In this document: positions 1-12,695 of the stretch, one piece after another | How the letters are laid out: each line of letters opens with the position of its first letter | Numbering within the stretch: the first letter of the stretch is position 1 | Assembly (NCBI GenBank): GCA_025399215.1 | Contig: MU621209.1 | Coordinates: 1 to 51,504 of the forward strand | Reading direction: 5' to 3' | From: Globomyces pollinis-pini | Taxonomy: Eukaryota; Chytridiomycota; Chytridiomycetes; Rhizophydiales; Globomycetaceae | DNA length: 51,504 nucleotides | The notes under the pieces: model-generated | Seen by the model: only the letters and a program-made list of their open reading frames with translations | Databases searched by the model: none | Told to the model about the DNA's origin: nothing | Translations under genes and position numbers: made by a program

Positions 1-2733
1 ACTTTAGCGATAGAAACTTCTTCAACAGCGTCATTGGTTACAGTAATTGACCTTGTACTGATTGCTCCAGTTTGCTCTAAAATCTCTTTGGTTAATGAAT
101 CAGCTACGATATCTGTTGTAGCTTCTTTTAGAGCTGAATAAGTTAGCTCTGTTGCCGCAGCATTGGCAGGACTTAGGACGGTTTCAGAAGTGGATGCAGG
201 TTGGATGTTCGCAACCTCCATTTCTTCCAGTTTATCTGTTAGTAGAACGGACATATTCTCGATTTGAAGGAACACATCATCAACAAGTTTACTCTGTGAT
301 TCTAACATTTCGTTAATCGGATCACATTCTGCTAGTAATGGACCATCTAACTTTTGTTGCAAGGTTTGGAAAGATTTACTAATGTTGATTTGAATTTCAA
401 TCAGTGATTCTTGACGTTCCACAAAGATTTGTTCAAGGGCTGCGACAGAATCAACAAAAGACTGACTAATATAGCCAGACTCGGAATGGACAATAGCTTT
501 GACATGTTCACGAGCTTCTACATACTCAGTTGTGGTAGAGTCAAGACGAGTCAATACTTGAACCAATTTTTCTTGCAAAGAGTTAATCGTTTGTTCACTT
601 TCGAAGATTTGGTGCCTTTGCAATTCAAGGAGATCTTCAAGTTCTTCAATTCTGGTACTTTGCTCTCCGGATTCGTTTTGGTAATCTTCCAGTGCTTTTT
701 CCAGCTTTTGGATTTGCAATTTTTGACTATCAACAACTTGTGCAAGCATATCGGACGATCCTTGCACTTTAGAGCTTGAATTTCGAATAGTTTCCTGCAA
801 GTGAGCTAATTCAATGTCCTAAACATATTAATTAAGAGATGCCAACCTTGGATTTTGAGGTTTCAACAAGGTTTGAGATTGTTTCGTTTAAACTTTGAAT
901 CACAGAATCATTTTTCTCAATTTGAAGTTTGGAAGTTTCAAATTCCGCTTTTAAAACGGCAAAACTAGCTTCACTTGGTTGCACATCAACTGATGATCGG
1001 TCGGCAACACCTGCGATTTGTTCTTCTAGCTCCTTTACTGATTTCTCCATAGTAGATATTTTCAAAAGATAGTCAGCCTCTAGTTCTTTATACTTAGTGG
1101 TAGGACTTCGGATAAGTTTGTCATCTACAGCTCCCAAGGCATCCTGTAAGTTTTTGATGATTTCTTCGTTCTGTTCAATCAAGAGTAATAGCTCATCATT
1201 AGATTGTCGCAATTCATTAGCTTCATCAGAATTACGCTGATTTTCTTCAGATAAGAATTGCATTTGCTCTTCTGTATCCAATTTGTATTGTTGATACATA
1301 GCCAATTGATTAGCATTTTTTTCCTGTAAAGAGGCAATTTGCGCCTTTGCATTTTCTAGAGCAATTTGGAAAGAGATTTCTGCTTCAGCAAGTTGAGCAT
1401 CATTTTCTAAGGTTTCAGTGTACTCCTTTTGCAGATTATCATAACTTTGCTTAAATTCTTCCAATAAAGTGGATTGGGCAGCGTATTTTTCCTTTATCTC
1501 TTCCAAGTCAAGGTTACCGCTTGATTGGGCCGACAAAGTTTGTAACAATTCTTGATGCTCTAAGTACAAAGCTTGATATTTGTTTGCAAATTCAGAATCC
1601 TTTGAAGACTTGAGCTCTTCCGTTAATGCAACACAAGAAGTATATTGGTTTGATAACTTTTCGGAAGTTTCACGAAGGATGTCTCTTTCACGTTCTAATT
1701 CAGTGATACCTGCTTTAGCGGTAACCAATCTGGAGTTTAATTCGGAAATCTCTTGATCTTTTTCAGTGATCAACAATTCTAATCTGTCAACACCTTCTGC
1801 TTGGGATTCTTGTTGGTATTCCATGTCAGTAGTCAAGGTAGTAGATCCAGAACGTGCCACAGACTTCTGCAATAATTCGGTTTGGAGACTATACTCATCT
1901 ACTTTTCTATTGGCATCCTGTAGTTCCGACAAAAGACCATCGATAGTTAATTCTAATCTGTCATTATTTTCCTTGTTGGTAGTGGCTTCAGTCTTGACTT
2001 TTTCGATTTCGGCCAAAAGTTCGGTAATAGTATTTGATTTGTCGGCATCATTCTTTTCCAACAATTCAATCTGTTCAGTTTTTTCTTTTAATTCTAATTT
2101 CATCTGAACAAATTTCATTTTTTCTTGATCCAACTTTGATGCTAATTCATTAGCATATTGTAGTTGTTTTTCTTGGGTTTTTATTATATCATCACTTTGG
2201 AGTAATTTTTGTTCCAATTCATTAATTCGCGCCATCAAAAGTTCGTTATCAGGCGTACTAACTAACGTTGGTTTAGTTTCAGTGTCAATGGTTGTTAAAT
2301 CTACTGAAAAGTTTTGGGAGACAGATGGGGCACGACTTGGTGTTGCTGAACGGACAACATTACCATCTTCATCAATCTCTTCTACCTTTGCAGCATGCAC
2401 GAACACACCTTAAAAGTTCAGTAATAAATGATCCATACCAGTGAATAGAGGGCATCTAAAGTATTCCACATTTTGTACAGTACCATTATTTTTTCCAGTT
2501 CCTTCTTCAAACAATTGAATGCCTAAGAGTATGAATCATAGTTAAAATATACCGGCCCAAGTTCCTTTTGCGAATTGGACAGGGCCAACAAACTTCAAGA
2601 TTCCTTTATAGGTATGCTATAGATAAGCCAAGAGACACATTACATCGGCAGTCTTTGCTTGGACAGTGGACCCCACTGCAGGAGCACCATCAGGATTGTT
2701 TACATTAATTTTCATTCCAGCCATTTGACTCAT
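1..2733 (-). CDS. CAP-Gly coiled-coil protein (dynactin p150Glued / CLIP-170 type), 3' end outside window
   Basis: Probable microtubule plus-end or dynactin-type protein. The start at 2733 gives a short leader, then one CAP-Gly domain in about the first 90 residues, ending in the signature GKNNGTV...YFRCP...GVFV (canonical GKNDG has N for D). It is spread over small exons: 2733-2644, 2616-2553, 2522-2439, 2408-847, 818-<1. Introns are 27-30 nt, and the frame joins at each. After a Ser/Pro-rich hinge (TPSRAPSVSQ), nearly all the rest is heptad-rich coiled coil with many E, K, Q and L residues. The last exon stays open to base 1, so the C-terminus is missing. I see no dynactin-specific domain and no second CAP-Gly in the part present, so p150Glued and CLIP-170 cannot be separated. 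The CAP-Gly call is firm; the orthologue is not. Confidence 0.8.
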
Positions 2734-3285
2734 ATTGGGTTAGAAACCCGTTCATTTTTTTCATTTTAATGACCCGTAGATGAAACTCAAAGCCTCCAAC
2801 ATCTGATGTCGAGACAGTCTCTTTGTCTCTGCAACAACAACTGGAACATTCGCTCAAATTCGTCCTGATTTTGCTGGACTATGGATTTACCGTCCTCTAT
2901 TGCTTTCTCTCACTTTTCTGCTGTAAATCTCTGAGAATCATAAACACGCTTGTAGTACAAAAAGCCTCAGGTTACGCCATGTGACGGCGAGGATTAAAAA
3001 TTAGCGATGGCGTTCTATTAAGTCATGGAAATTGAAGCAATCAATCGATTTTGCGGATTATTGTAGGAATGAGGGAAGACGTGATAATCAACTGTTTTCC
3101 ACGGTTCATTCCATGGATTGGGTTTCTACTGATACATCTTGTTACGCAAAGTGATACGATCAATCATGTTATTCTACAACGGACTTGTTGTGAAACTACA
3201 ATTTGAACTACCTAATCTAGCTTTATATACTCAATTTGTCATTTAAATTAATGCGGTTATTAATTACGCCAGTGATTCTTGCTCC
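2734..3285. other. Intergenic stretch without a gene I can support
   Basis: This is about 550 bases between the divergent/tandem starts and ends of its neighbours. On the minus strand near 2800-2960 a run reads KSIVQQNQDEFERMFQLLL and then a stop. This resembles the end of a coding exon, but an in-frame TGA just upstream cannot be removed by an intron of the usual size. No start, tRNA or repeat was recognised. Confidence 0.4.
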
Positions 3286-6200
3286 TTATCCAGCACTTTT
3301 ATTATGACAAAGGTAGCAAACGAGTTGTTCTTGATCTAAAATGGTCTGGGTATACCAAATAGGCGAAACGTGGATACGGCAATGATGGCATTTCTTATAA
3401 CTAACAGGGTTGTAGTTTGTTGGTATTTTCCTGGTCCTTGATTGTTTGGCAGATGGTAAATGACAATCACACGAATCTGACAAACCTTGTGAGAACGCTC
3501 GCTTTTTGCCTCTTGATATCATATCAAGTCCGACTTTCTGATCTTGAATCAATTTACGGATCAATTCTGGGGTATTCTGTTTCGCATTGTCCGACTTGAT
3601 CTACAAATTAATATTTTAGTTTACCCTTTTTTTGTGGTGTGTCAAACAATAAATTCCTGCTTCTATGTTATTCAGTACGCGCAAGTATAATAAGTCTGGA
3701 TGATGTTTTTGGCCACAAGTAACATGGAAATATTTAGAACATCCACGTTCGGAACAGTTGATGGTTGCCCCTTTTGGATTTTTACATAGAGTACATATCT
3801 AAACCAATTAAAAAAATTTAATGATCTCACATTATTCCAATTTCCTGATTCAATCAAACCAATACATTCAGCCAAATATGGAGAGGAATTGGTTCCAAAC
3901 AATACCTTTGGCATCCAAATAGCGCATTGTGGGTGAACCCAATGATTCTCTATTGTTCGAATGCACGCAGTACCTTTTGAATCCATGTTGTTTGGACAAA
4001 GCACACACTCATAGTCCTTTTGATTTAGCATTAAGTTGATACCGCTGATGATTCCATGTTCTTTTCATTTTTACACCTTTCACAAGAAAACCGAACCACA
4101 TCTATTGAATTTGTACGAATGCCATAGCAAGCTAAAGTATTACAAAACATTCAGATTACAAGAATGAACTATATAGTTAAAAAAGAACAAATAATTACCC
4201 TCCAGGCCACAACCTATGCATCTCAACAAAGGCAACTCATCCGATACTTTTGATGAAAAACAAACCACACATGTATTATTTGGCAAATTGCTGCTTGAAC
4301 CTATAGAGTTAATCTTTAAACAAATAATACTCTCATTGACGGACAGAGAGACTTCGCTGGATGAATCATCTATAATAAATTTTATACTGCCAACAAATAC
4401 CTTTATCGGAAACAACTTGATTATTTGATATAACGCGACTGTAATCATATTTCAAAAAATGTAATCTACAATCGTTACACAAAGCCGACTGTCCTGGAAT
4501 AGGATCTTTGGTAAACAGGCTGGGATCCGTATTTGAACAATTGGAGCAGCGCTTACTCCGGTCATTAGGATCATATGGTAGAAACTCATCTTCGCTACTC
4601 AGTTCATCGGATTCTTTGATTGGTGATTGTGATCCTTCCCTAAAAATAATTAAGTGTCGTAAAAATACTGTGTTGATAAGTCGGCGGGATATTCCAAGTT
4701 TTTATAGTAATATAATACAATATCCTTTAAAGATTTCTTTGGCAAGTACTACACATAAAATGACTGGAGTAAACTACCTCTTCTTGAATCCAGAATAATT
4801 CTGATCCTCCATATTTTTCCAGGCCCATCTGCAACTTTGCAATATCTTTTTCTGTCCAAATTGATTCTCGAATAAAATCTTTTGGATTGAGTCTTATTTG
4901 TGCTAAGGTTTGATTCACTGAATATTCATTGTGGTGCAATGCCTCTAAAATAAGGTCAACTGAATCAGATGTCAAATCCGACACTCCCAAGATGGGCTTA
5001 GCTTTTAACATCAGTTCATCCACTTTGATTAAAAAAGTTACACATACATTCTGAATCTAATATCTTTCCAGGTAAAAAAACCGTTTCGTTGATATCGTAA
5101 CGGTTGATTATGACTAAAATATTAATCTTTGATCCAAACCTTCATTAGGTATAGCTTTTTGAGATTTTCTCTTGCTTCGAGATCTCTGCCTGGTTTTGAT
5201 TTCCTCAGAAGTCATCTCATCACTCACATCTGCTTGGTATTGAGGCCCAATCCTACTCCGAGCTTTAGGATATCCTTTGCTTGTGGTAATTTCTGTTTTG
5301 TGTAAAAATAGAACTGCCCTACCTGATATGTCAAGTGCGTTTGTATATTCACCAAGGTAAAAAAAAGGAAACTCTGGCTCAGACTCATCTGAGTACAATC
5401 AAAAAGATCAAAAATACCAACTATTGGAACTTATTTCAGAAGTTAAGTAGAGTACCTGGTGTGTCTTCAACTATTGTGTCATTTGATCTAGTTTTTCTAT
5501 AATTTGCATTTGCGGAATCTGCTGGTATATCTTTAACGCTTGTAATCGATTTGGTATCTGGAGGTGTACGATTATCTGATTTAGTGGAGCTACTTGCCCT
5601 TGTCCGCCGCATCACTCTTTTTGTTGAGGAATTGTCGTTTGGTTGAGATTCATTGTCCTCCTGTGAAATTTCCCCGAGTGGATTCTCAATTTCTAATGAA
5701 CCTTTCCGAAATGTTGATGCATGACATTTACTACATTGCCAAACATACCCTTGGTCATTAGTCAACTATGTCTCACCTTTTCTAATCCGTGTTGTGAATT
5801 GAGCGCATGTGGTATGAAAGTATTCATTGCACATCTACTTTTAACACACTATATCCATACTGCGCAAGTCAAGAAGGGTTCATCCGGATTACACCATTCT
5901 TTACAAATTGAACAAATCTGAGTTTCTAAAAAAGATGATGCTTTTCCTTGTTCCACTAAAATATATTTGTATCTTTTCAATTCTTCAAGATTAGTGACGA
6001 TAGTTGTTCAAATACTTTGTATGATGTCTTTTGGTAAAGTTTTCGCCTTGGATAATGGTATCACATCATAGAATCTGGTAGTAAATCTATCATAGACTAT
6101 TTATATCATCAAATATAATATCCTATTTTACGTTGATAATAATAAAAATGATTCTCCCGTTTGATATAGTCATCCAATTTAGGAATATTATCCAAGTGTG

Positions 6201-6544
6201 TAACTGTACATTTTCCTTTAATACTAAGCATTCAAATGGGTATTTGTTGATGAATACCTTGAAATAGGATTGATATCTGAAGTCATGGTTGCAATTAATA
6301 ATCTTGGTTTATGCTTTGCAGATTCCGAGCCTCTCAAAAACCAACCAATTTTGACCTAAATAAACAATTTAGGCACGAAATGGACATATAAGATGATGAG
6401 ATTCGCATAGATCAATTTTCAAAATACCTTTCTCTCCACCATAAGAAAAGACAGTATCCTTCCAATGAAGTAACTCTCTCCCGAACCTGGTCTGAGATAA
6501 ACACAATCTCCAACTCGGTATTGTATTTCATGCTTGGAGAACAT
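3286..6544 (-). CDS. SNT2: Snt2-like chromatin reader: BAH, PHD, ELM2, SANT, GATA-like, PHD, extended PHD, GATA-like
   Basis: The order of domains matches fungal Snt2, a chromatin-bound protein with ubiquitin-ligase and histone-deacetylase links. Going 5' to 3': BAH (YRVGDCVYLRPGSGE, then GWFLRGSE; 6540-6030). PHD1 (CSIC...CAMC..YFHTTC...CSKC; about 5930-5700). A Ser/Thr-rich linker. ELM2 (RIGPQYQADV, then LGVSDLTSDSVDLILEAL). SANT (SIWTEKDIAKLQMGLEKYGG; about 4870-4790). A GATA-like finger (CSNC...CNDC; about 4560-4470). PHD2 (CVVC...CIGC...H-S-S-C). An extended PHD (CVLC...HWVHPQCAIW...CTLC...CSKYFHVTCG). A final finger (CHHC...CYLC). Fifteen or so introns of 24-72 nt restore one frame of roughly 900 codons. 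I chose Met 6544, where BAH homology begins; an in-frame Met at 6604 would add 20 hydrophobic residues and overlap the divergent neighbour. Yeast Snt2 is longer. Confidence 0.85.
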
Positions 6545-6593
6545 GTGGTTTGAAACAAAGGTGGAAAATGAAAACGAAAAATTGAAAAAGTTT

Positions 6594-7493
6594 ATGACAA
6601 TCAAAGTAGGATTATTGGTATGCGATACTCCAATGGATTCGTTAAAGGAAGTGTATGGTGATTACGGTAAGGAATAGTCTATTGAAACTAGTCCTGATGT
6701 TCTCGCGTTTATTACCATCTGTAGAAATCACCCCATTTGATTGCTTGGATATGAAATATCCTTCCGATCCTACTTTATTCGATGCTTTCGTTATCACTGG
6801 CGCTCGTTTGTTTAAATTCACTATTAAAATCAGGTTATTCTGCATACGATAAGGACCCTTGGATACAACAATTACTTGCTTTTATTCAAAAAGTAGATGC
6901 TTTGGGTGTTAAAATGGTTGGTATCTGTTTTGGACATCAAGCAATTACTATGGCCCTTGGTGGAAATGGTATTTCTTATCACAATTCACCCTTATTCAGT
7001 AACCAAAAATGAGAAAGGTTGGGAAATCGGGTATATCAATATCAACTTTAATGAAACTGGCAAACAGTTATTAAAGCCTTTAAATGATTCAATGGTAAAA
7101 TCTACTTATCATAGTATTCAATCATATTCACCAAATACAAATTTAAACATTTTATTGACTTGTATAGGGTATTCTGTCCATGCATCAAGATCATGTCACT
7201 ACAATCCCACCAGGTTTTCAAGTCCTGGCTACAACTGAGAAAAGTCACGTTCAAATGATGGTCAAACCACAAAAATATTTAACTATTCAAGCCCACCCGG
7301 AATGTATGACATTTTGTTAACTAACTAGTTGATAGTCACCGCTGGGTATTGTCAAGGTTTGATTGATCATCGCGAAAAAGTTGGGATTTTTAGTTCAGAG
7401 TTGGTCAAGTCACTAGAGGATATAAATCAAATAATTGAACAAAGTTGGTATACTAAAATCATCACGGATTTTATTTTGGAAAAATCAAATTAA
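6594..7493 (+). CDS. Class I glutamine amidotransferase-like protein
   Basis: Stand-alone GATase1 domain of about 238 residues, the size of the yeast YLR126C group. The nucleophile motif is GICFGHQAI (Cys in the elbow), and the catalytic His-Glu pair is in QAHPEL near the C-terminus. The N-terminus VGLLVCDTP starts the domain's first strand. The frame needs five introns: about 6664-6688, 6808-6836, 6969-6999, 7093-7165 and 7303-7327. The fourth is placed less surely than the others, because the segment before GILSMHQDHV could be spliced in another way. The substrate is not evident from sequence; relatives include GMP-synthase-like hydrolases and possible peptide or nucleotide amidases. Its ATG lies about 50 bases from the Snt2 ATG on the other strand, so both share a very short divergent promoter. 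Confidence 0.82.
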
Positions 7494-7582
7494 TCAATAT
7501 AGAATATTTCAGTTTGATTAGATTAAAAATGAAAGTTATAATTAGTTAGAGACTACGTTATGTTCACTTTATTGTAAATGTT

Positions 7583-9633
7583 TTAGTTGCTTATTGATTC
7601 TTCAGTGACATCCTCAGGTAGTGCTCCAGCACCTTCTGATGGTATCGATTCAGATATAACAGTTGTTGGTTGAATGGCTTTCTCACCAACTTCAACTTCT
7701 TCTAAACTTGTGAGAAACAAAAATCTATTACCAGCTTCATCTATGACATTACCTTTCAGATTTTCCGCATCGGTAAGATTTTGCTCATCAGTATAAGGTA
7801 AAATGGTAAATATGCCTTCTTCACTATCAGGTATGACAACAAGGTTTGAGATATCATCTTCCACTATAACGCCATCATCATCAATATCAGTAGATTGTTG
7901 AATCTTGGCTTCCAGCTCCTTACCAAATGAACATAAAAATAGCTTACCAAATCAACGGATTGTGAAACAGTGCTAGTCTGTTCCATTACAGTTGTATTAT
8001 CTTCCTCTTCGTTCGCTGTAACCCCACCGTCCAGGTCATTACCTTCAAAGTATTCATTATCAGAATCATTCTGATCGCCCATCGATTCAACATTTTGATC
8101 TTCATTCACTGTAGTGTCATTCAATTCATTATCGGTAATAGTTTCTTTGTCGAAAGATTCCAGGTTTGAATTCGTTACACTGGCTTCGCTCTCTTCCAGA
8201 TTATCATATGTAAGGGACTCCTTCAACTCAGACCCACCAGTACTTGCAGGAAGGCTTGAAGATTCTTCAGCAATTGTTTTCGTTTCTTTCTCACTGATAT
8301 TAAAATTGTCAGCAACTTCATCAATTGCGGTTTTGACTTCTTTCTCGTTGATTAAAGTATTGATCGTAGTTTCTATACTCGTCGATTCTATACTCGAAGT
8401 TGGTTCTTTAATTGATTCTAATACCGTGTTAGATTCTAAGCTATCTGAAGTGTAAGTCGATTCAACTGTCTCGGTTGGGGGTTGTATAATATCTGCTACA
8501 GAAGTATCACTATCAGGTAGAGATGATAAAATATCTTCGTTGACAGGATCCACACTTGTATTATGATGATCATCTACAGGAGTAATCTCCACACTCTGAG
8601 CTTGTGTAGTAGTAATCTCCACACTCTGAGCTTGTGTAGTAGCCGTACTAGAAATTGAAACATCATCTTGCACCTCTTTAGTTTCAATATACAATTCATC
8701 AATTTGAATGATATCCGTCTCAACATCTTGCACAGTGTCCGTAGGATCAACCAAAGTATCGTATACCACATTGCTTTCAGTCCAACTATCACTTGTCACA
8801 GCATCTTGCACGAGGTGATTTAAATCCACATGTTCAGCATGATACGAAACTGGATCTTGATCAATCTCCTCTTCACCATTATCAACATCAGTAATGGATG
8901 TCGATGGTAAATCGTTTATCTCTGTTGATATCTGTGATGGTGTGATCGAATCAGACTTGTTTTCAACGATTTCAGATGTTGATATAGGTATATCAACTTC
9001 AGGTTTGATTAAATCAGACACGATTTCGGTTGATTGGATAACTGGGGATTGTATCACAGTTTGTTGCACAATTTTGTCATTGATTTTTGAATCAACGGAT
9101 GGTATGTTTGTAACGGATCGAATAGTATTGGATGTATGTCTTGATCCTTTCGATTTACTACGAGTTGAACTGACAATGGTAGGTGCATCAGTATCAGATG
9201 AACTACTGGAACTTTTTTTAGATGAAGTAATAGCATATTCTGATTCCCTATTTCCTTTTTTGTCAACTGTTTTAGGATGATGTTCTAATACAGTTTCAAA
9301 TTCAAAATCATTGGATTTGGATGATTTTCTTTGATCTCGATCTCGTTTAGATTGATCTACAAATTTGGCTTTTGCAATTCGTTTCAATTTTCGAGTGGCA
9401 ACCTTGACTTTTTTAAATGTAGTTGGTATAATATCCAAAATCATTTTTTCACAAAGTTTATGCCATTGAGTTTGGGCACTATTCCAGGTTGGTAAAATCA
9501 CACTGTTACATGCCGGTTGGTAAGTAGATAATGCAGTAGAACTCTGATTAGGATTACAAATGACAAAAACAGTCGCATAGGTTATGAAAAAGATTGATAA
9601 TAAACTACCAAGAATATAAAAAATACTATACAT
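7583..9633 (-). CDS. Acidic Ser/Thr-rich protein with N-terminal membrane anchor, unknown function
   Basis: Predicted protein of 673 residues in two exons (9633-7948 and 7918-7583) joined across a 29-nt intron with perfect frame (...SVDL / ELEAKIQQST...). Residues 4-27 are a strong hydrophobic segment (YILGSLLSIFFITYATVFVI), a signal anchor or uncleaved signal. A Lys/Arg-rich stretch follows at about 75-115, suggesting the tail is cytosolic. The remaining 500 residues are low-complexity, acidic, and rich in S, T, D and E, with no recognised domain. An exact 30-bp tandem duplication repeats TTQAQSVEIT. I do not recognise a family. The rarity of Cys and Gly in the tail fits an intrinsically disordered scaffold or tether. 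Confidence 0.75.
8577..8640. repeat. 30-bp tandem duplication inside the acidic gene
   Basis: The unit agtaatctccacactctgag + cttgtgtagt occurs twice head to tail with no mismatch. It encodes a repeated decapeptide on the minus strand. It keeps the reading frame, so it is probably a recent in-frame expansion. Confidence 0.9.
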
Positions 9634-9688
9634 TTTTCCATTTTGGTTTTGTTTTAATTCTTTTAATAAAATCTAGTTTGTAAGTTAT

Positions 9689-12550
9689 TCAAATCATTAC
9701 TTGTAATTGTTGGGCATCCAATTTAGAATTCTGGTCCTCAGCAGGAGTCCAAGATTCAATCTCATCCACACTCCAATTGACTTGCCCATTAGGTATAAAT
9801 GAATTTTTAATTAAATCTACTATCGAATCAATCCTATTGGATATTTTTTTCAAATCACCAGGTGCTACACTTTCATCTTGTTGAGTCATGTCATCTTCAA
9901 AAGCAAGAGTATTTGATTTTTGAAGTGGAGTTCGACTACCAGGCTTTGCTGGTGATTTGGTAATGGGTAAAGCAGGCGTTCGAGAAACAGAAGCAGGTGT
10001 ACCAATGAATGATTGAATACTGCCATTAATTGATTTAGGAGGTAATCCAATCTCACCCCCATTATGAGAAACACCAGATTGTTTTCTATAACTAAGAATC
10101 CCGTTAATAGACATTTCTAATCCATTCTTGATATCAACCAGTTTTCTTCGAACATCTTCCAAATCAAGTTGAATAGTATCAAATTCACTTTTATCTTCCA
10201 ATAAATGTAATGATTCAGCTGCTTCATACATTGTAGCACTAGCAACATCCAAACCACATTGCAACATGGAAATATCAGCTATCAATCCTGCTTTCTCGCT
10301 TTTGGTACCTTGTTTGATAGACATCACCTGTATTTTAGAATTCAATTCTTCAATCGCTGCTCGTCCAAGTGTACATTCATTTCTACCAGTTTCAATCGCT
10401 TGTCCTATCCGTTCAATAGGATCAACAGTCTGTATTTCTTCAGATCCATAAGTATCATCATGTGATACAATCGGTGCCATCAATACATTATCTTTATTCG
10501 ATCGATTCACAAAATGTAATTCAGACAAAGCTTGAGCTAATTTCAAATCCAATTGTGCTTTTTCATGTCGCATTTCAGCTAATTCGGCTTGACAACTTTC
10601 CAATTGATATTCAAGTCCTTGTTCAAGTGGTTGTGAATTAAATTCTTCTCTTGTAATGGAAAGTCTTAAATTTGCTAATCTTTCTTTGGCTGATGCAAAA
10701 ACAATCTCTCGAACATGATGTGATCGTTGTTCATCTCGTACAGCAGCTAATTCAGTTGTAATCAAATTATTTCGTTGTCGTAATAAATCTAATTCTTTTA
10801 AAGCTTCATCTTGTTTAACAGATTTCACTTGTAGTTCTTGTAATTGAGTTGTCAATCGATCAATATACCCAGTCAAAGTTTGTTTTTCTTCAATATATTG
10901 TAATTTAGCAGCAAAAGCTGCTTCCAATTGTTGTTCAAGTTGAGAAATGTTTACCGATGATGAATTGAGAGCCGCTTTGGCTTTACCAAGACCAGTATAT
11001 TCATTTAATAATGCTGGATCCCAAGTCACTTCAACTTTGAATGTAAAAGTATCAATCATCTCTGTTAAAGTCTCTTCAAACAAACTTTCCCAACCAGCCA
11101 ACGAGTTGAATTCTGCAAAATTAAATCCACCTGTCCAACTTTTGGAAACCATCAATTGTTGCGTTATAGGATTATAAATGTTTAATTGAAAAGTCGATAT
11201 GGCACGATCCCATTGATTTCCTAAAGATTCCTCAAATTGTGATTTAACAGGTGCCAAATATCCAGACATGTTACATAATCGGTTCATATCATCAAAAACC
11301 AAAGAAAATCTAACTTGCCATTGACAACTTGGAGGACCGAAATAGGATGAATAAAGGGATTGATCTACAGCAGCTGCAGATACATACAATTGTTCTTCAA
11401 AAACAATAGTACTAGTTTTAACACGAGTAGTTCCAATGACTTGAATATCCATAATCATTGTATTTGCATCTGTCATCAAATCAGTAAATGGTAATGGTAA
11501 AGGACAATAATCAGTAAATCCCCACCCTAGAATGAATCATGATAGTTCAAACCTGGAGTTTGATTGGTGAATTCCGTAAACGTATCTTCGGAAAATTGAA
11601 CCACATAATCATTTGCATGTACAACATTACCAAACTCATCTACATTTGATTCCAATACTCCTTCAGTATTCTTTTTCAATCTAAAACTAAATTGTGTGAT
11701 TGGTCTTGACCAAGTTTCCGAAACTAATTCAGTTTCATTTTTGATGGGTCTTAAAAAAGCTGATAATGATTTATCCAATACATCACCAACTCCGGATGGA
11801 TATAATCTAGAAATGAATGAAAGGATTCATTACACAACTTGCCAGGACCAATCACGAGGTCCAAATGGTAATGAGACGACTTTTTCAGTATTGGTGAAAT
11901 GATCAAGTGGAATTTCCCAACGATAATCAACCGTTAATTGAGTTTCAAGTGGAATAATGTTTACCAAACCTCCTGGATGATCACTTTTCCCAAATACATT
12001 TTTAACAAACAAACTAAGGATTCGTTATGGTTTTCATGGATTACCTTGATTGTTCATTGGCTACTGCGGACACTTGAAGAATGGATGCTCTTCTTACTAC
12101 AGGGATACTAGGAGATTTTAGGGTTGGTAATGCAGTGACTACATCTTCATCCATATTTGAATGAACCGATAATGCTTTTTTAGGTGATTGATTTGGATAA
12201 GTTTGTTTAGCATAGTTTGAGTTATATAACCCAAACTCATCTTTATCATCATACCCATCTTCTTCTACTTGATAAAGATCATTTTCATAAAAATGAGGTT
12301 GTGAAGGAGGTTGATTTGAAGGATTTAACAAGGGTGATTGAGGTTGATTTAATTGAGATGAATAAGATTCCGATTGATTTAAATCTTGTTCCTGATAAAA
12401 ATGACCATTTCCAAATTGATTTAAATCTTGTTCTTGATAGTTTTTAGATGTATCATTATGATTTTGAGTAGATTCCATTTGATATGTATCCGATACTGCT
12501 TCGTAATTGTACTCTGGATATGGTTTCCCGTCTTCTGTACTATTGTCCAT
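9689..12550 (-). CDS. Tandem MATH/TRAF-like domain protein with C-terminal coiled coil
   Basis: Predicted 925 residues from four exons (12550-12045, 12013-11834, 11806-11553, 11526-9689) with introns of 26-31 nt. The summed exon length is a multiple of three. Residues 1-165 are Q/N/P/Y-rich and disordered, with a repeated EQDLNQ motif. Two MATH-like beta-sandwiches follow. The first has WSWQVVLYPSG ... FLRPI ... RPITQFSFRLKK. The second has CQWQVRF ... SGYLAP ... ISTFQLNIYNP ... KSWTGGFNF ... AGWESLFE. The rest has long coiled-coil segments (HEKAQLDLKLAQALSELHFV) and a Ser/Pro-rich tail. MATH domains bind peptides and often work in trimers or in ubiquitin pathways. No RING, BTB or UCH domain is visible, so the role is open. 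The start is the internal Met at 12550, because an upstream in-frame Met adds only hydrophobic non-conserved sequence. Confidence 0.72.
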
Positions 12551-12695
12551 ATAGACACTCCAGTATGGAAAAAAATGTTCAAAACTTATGACGTGAACAC
12601 TAAAAGCTGTTACCAACACAATCAAGATTTACACTATCAAAGGAATCAAAAACTTAAATAATGGAATGAAATAAAGGTTGGGTATGAAATTTGTA

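Noticed and set aside
2800..3170. Minus-strand coding-like fragment with TGA possibly read as Trp
   Set aside because: All three frames in this stretch look partly open, and stops occur about as often as chance. Other genes here use TGA as stop, so a recoded or mitochondrial gene is not supported.
8114..9280. Plus-strand ORFs opposite the acidic gene
   Set aside because: They are antisense shadows of the low-complexity minus-strand gene, whose splice junction and anchor support it.
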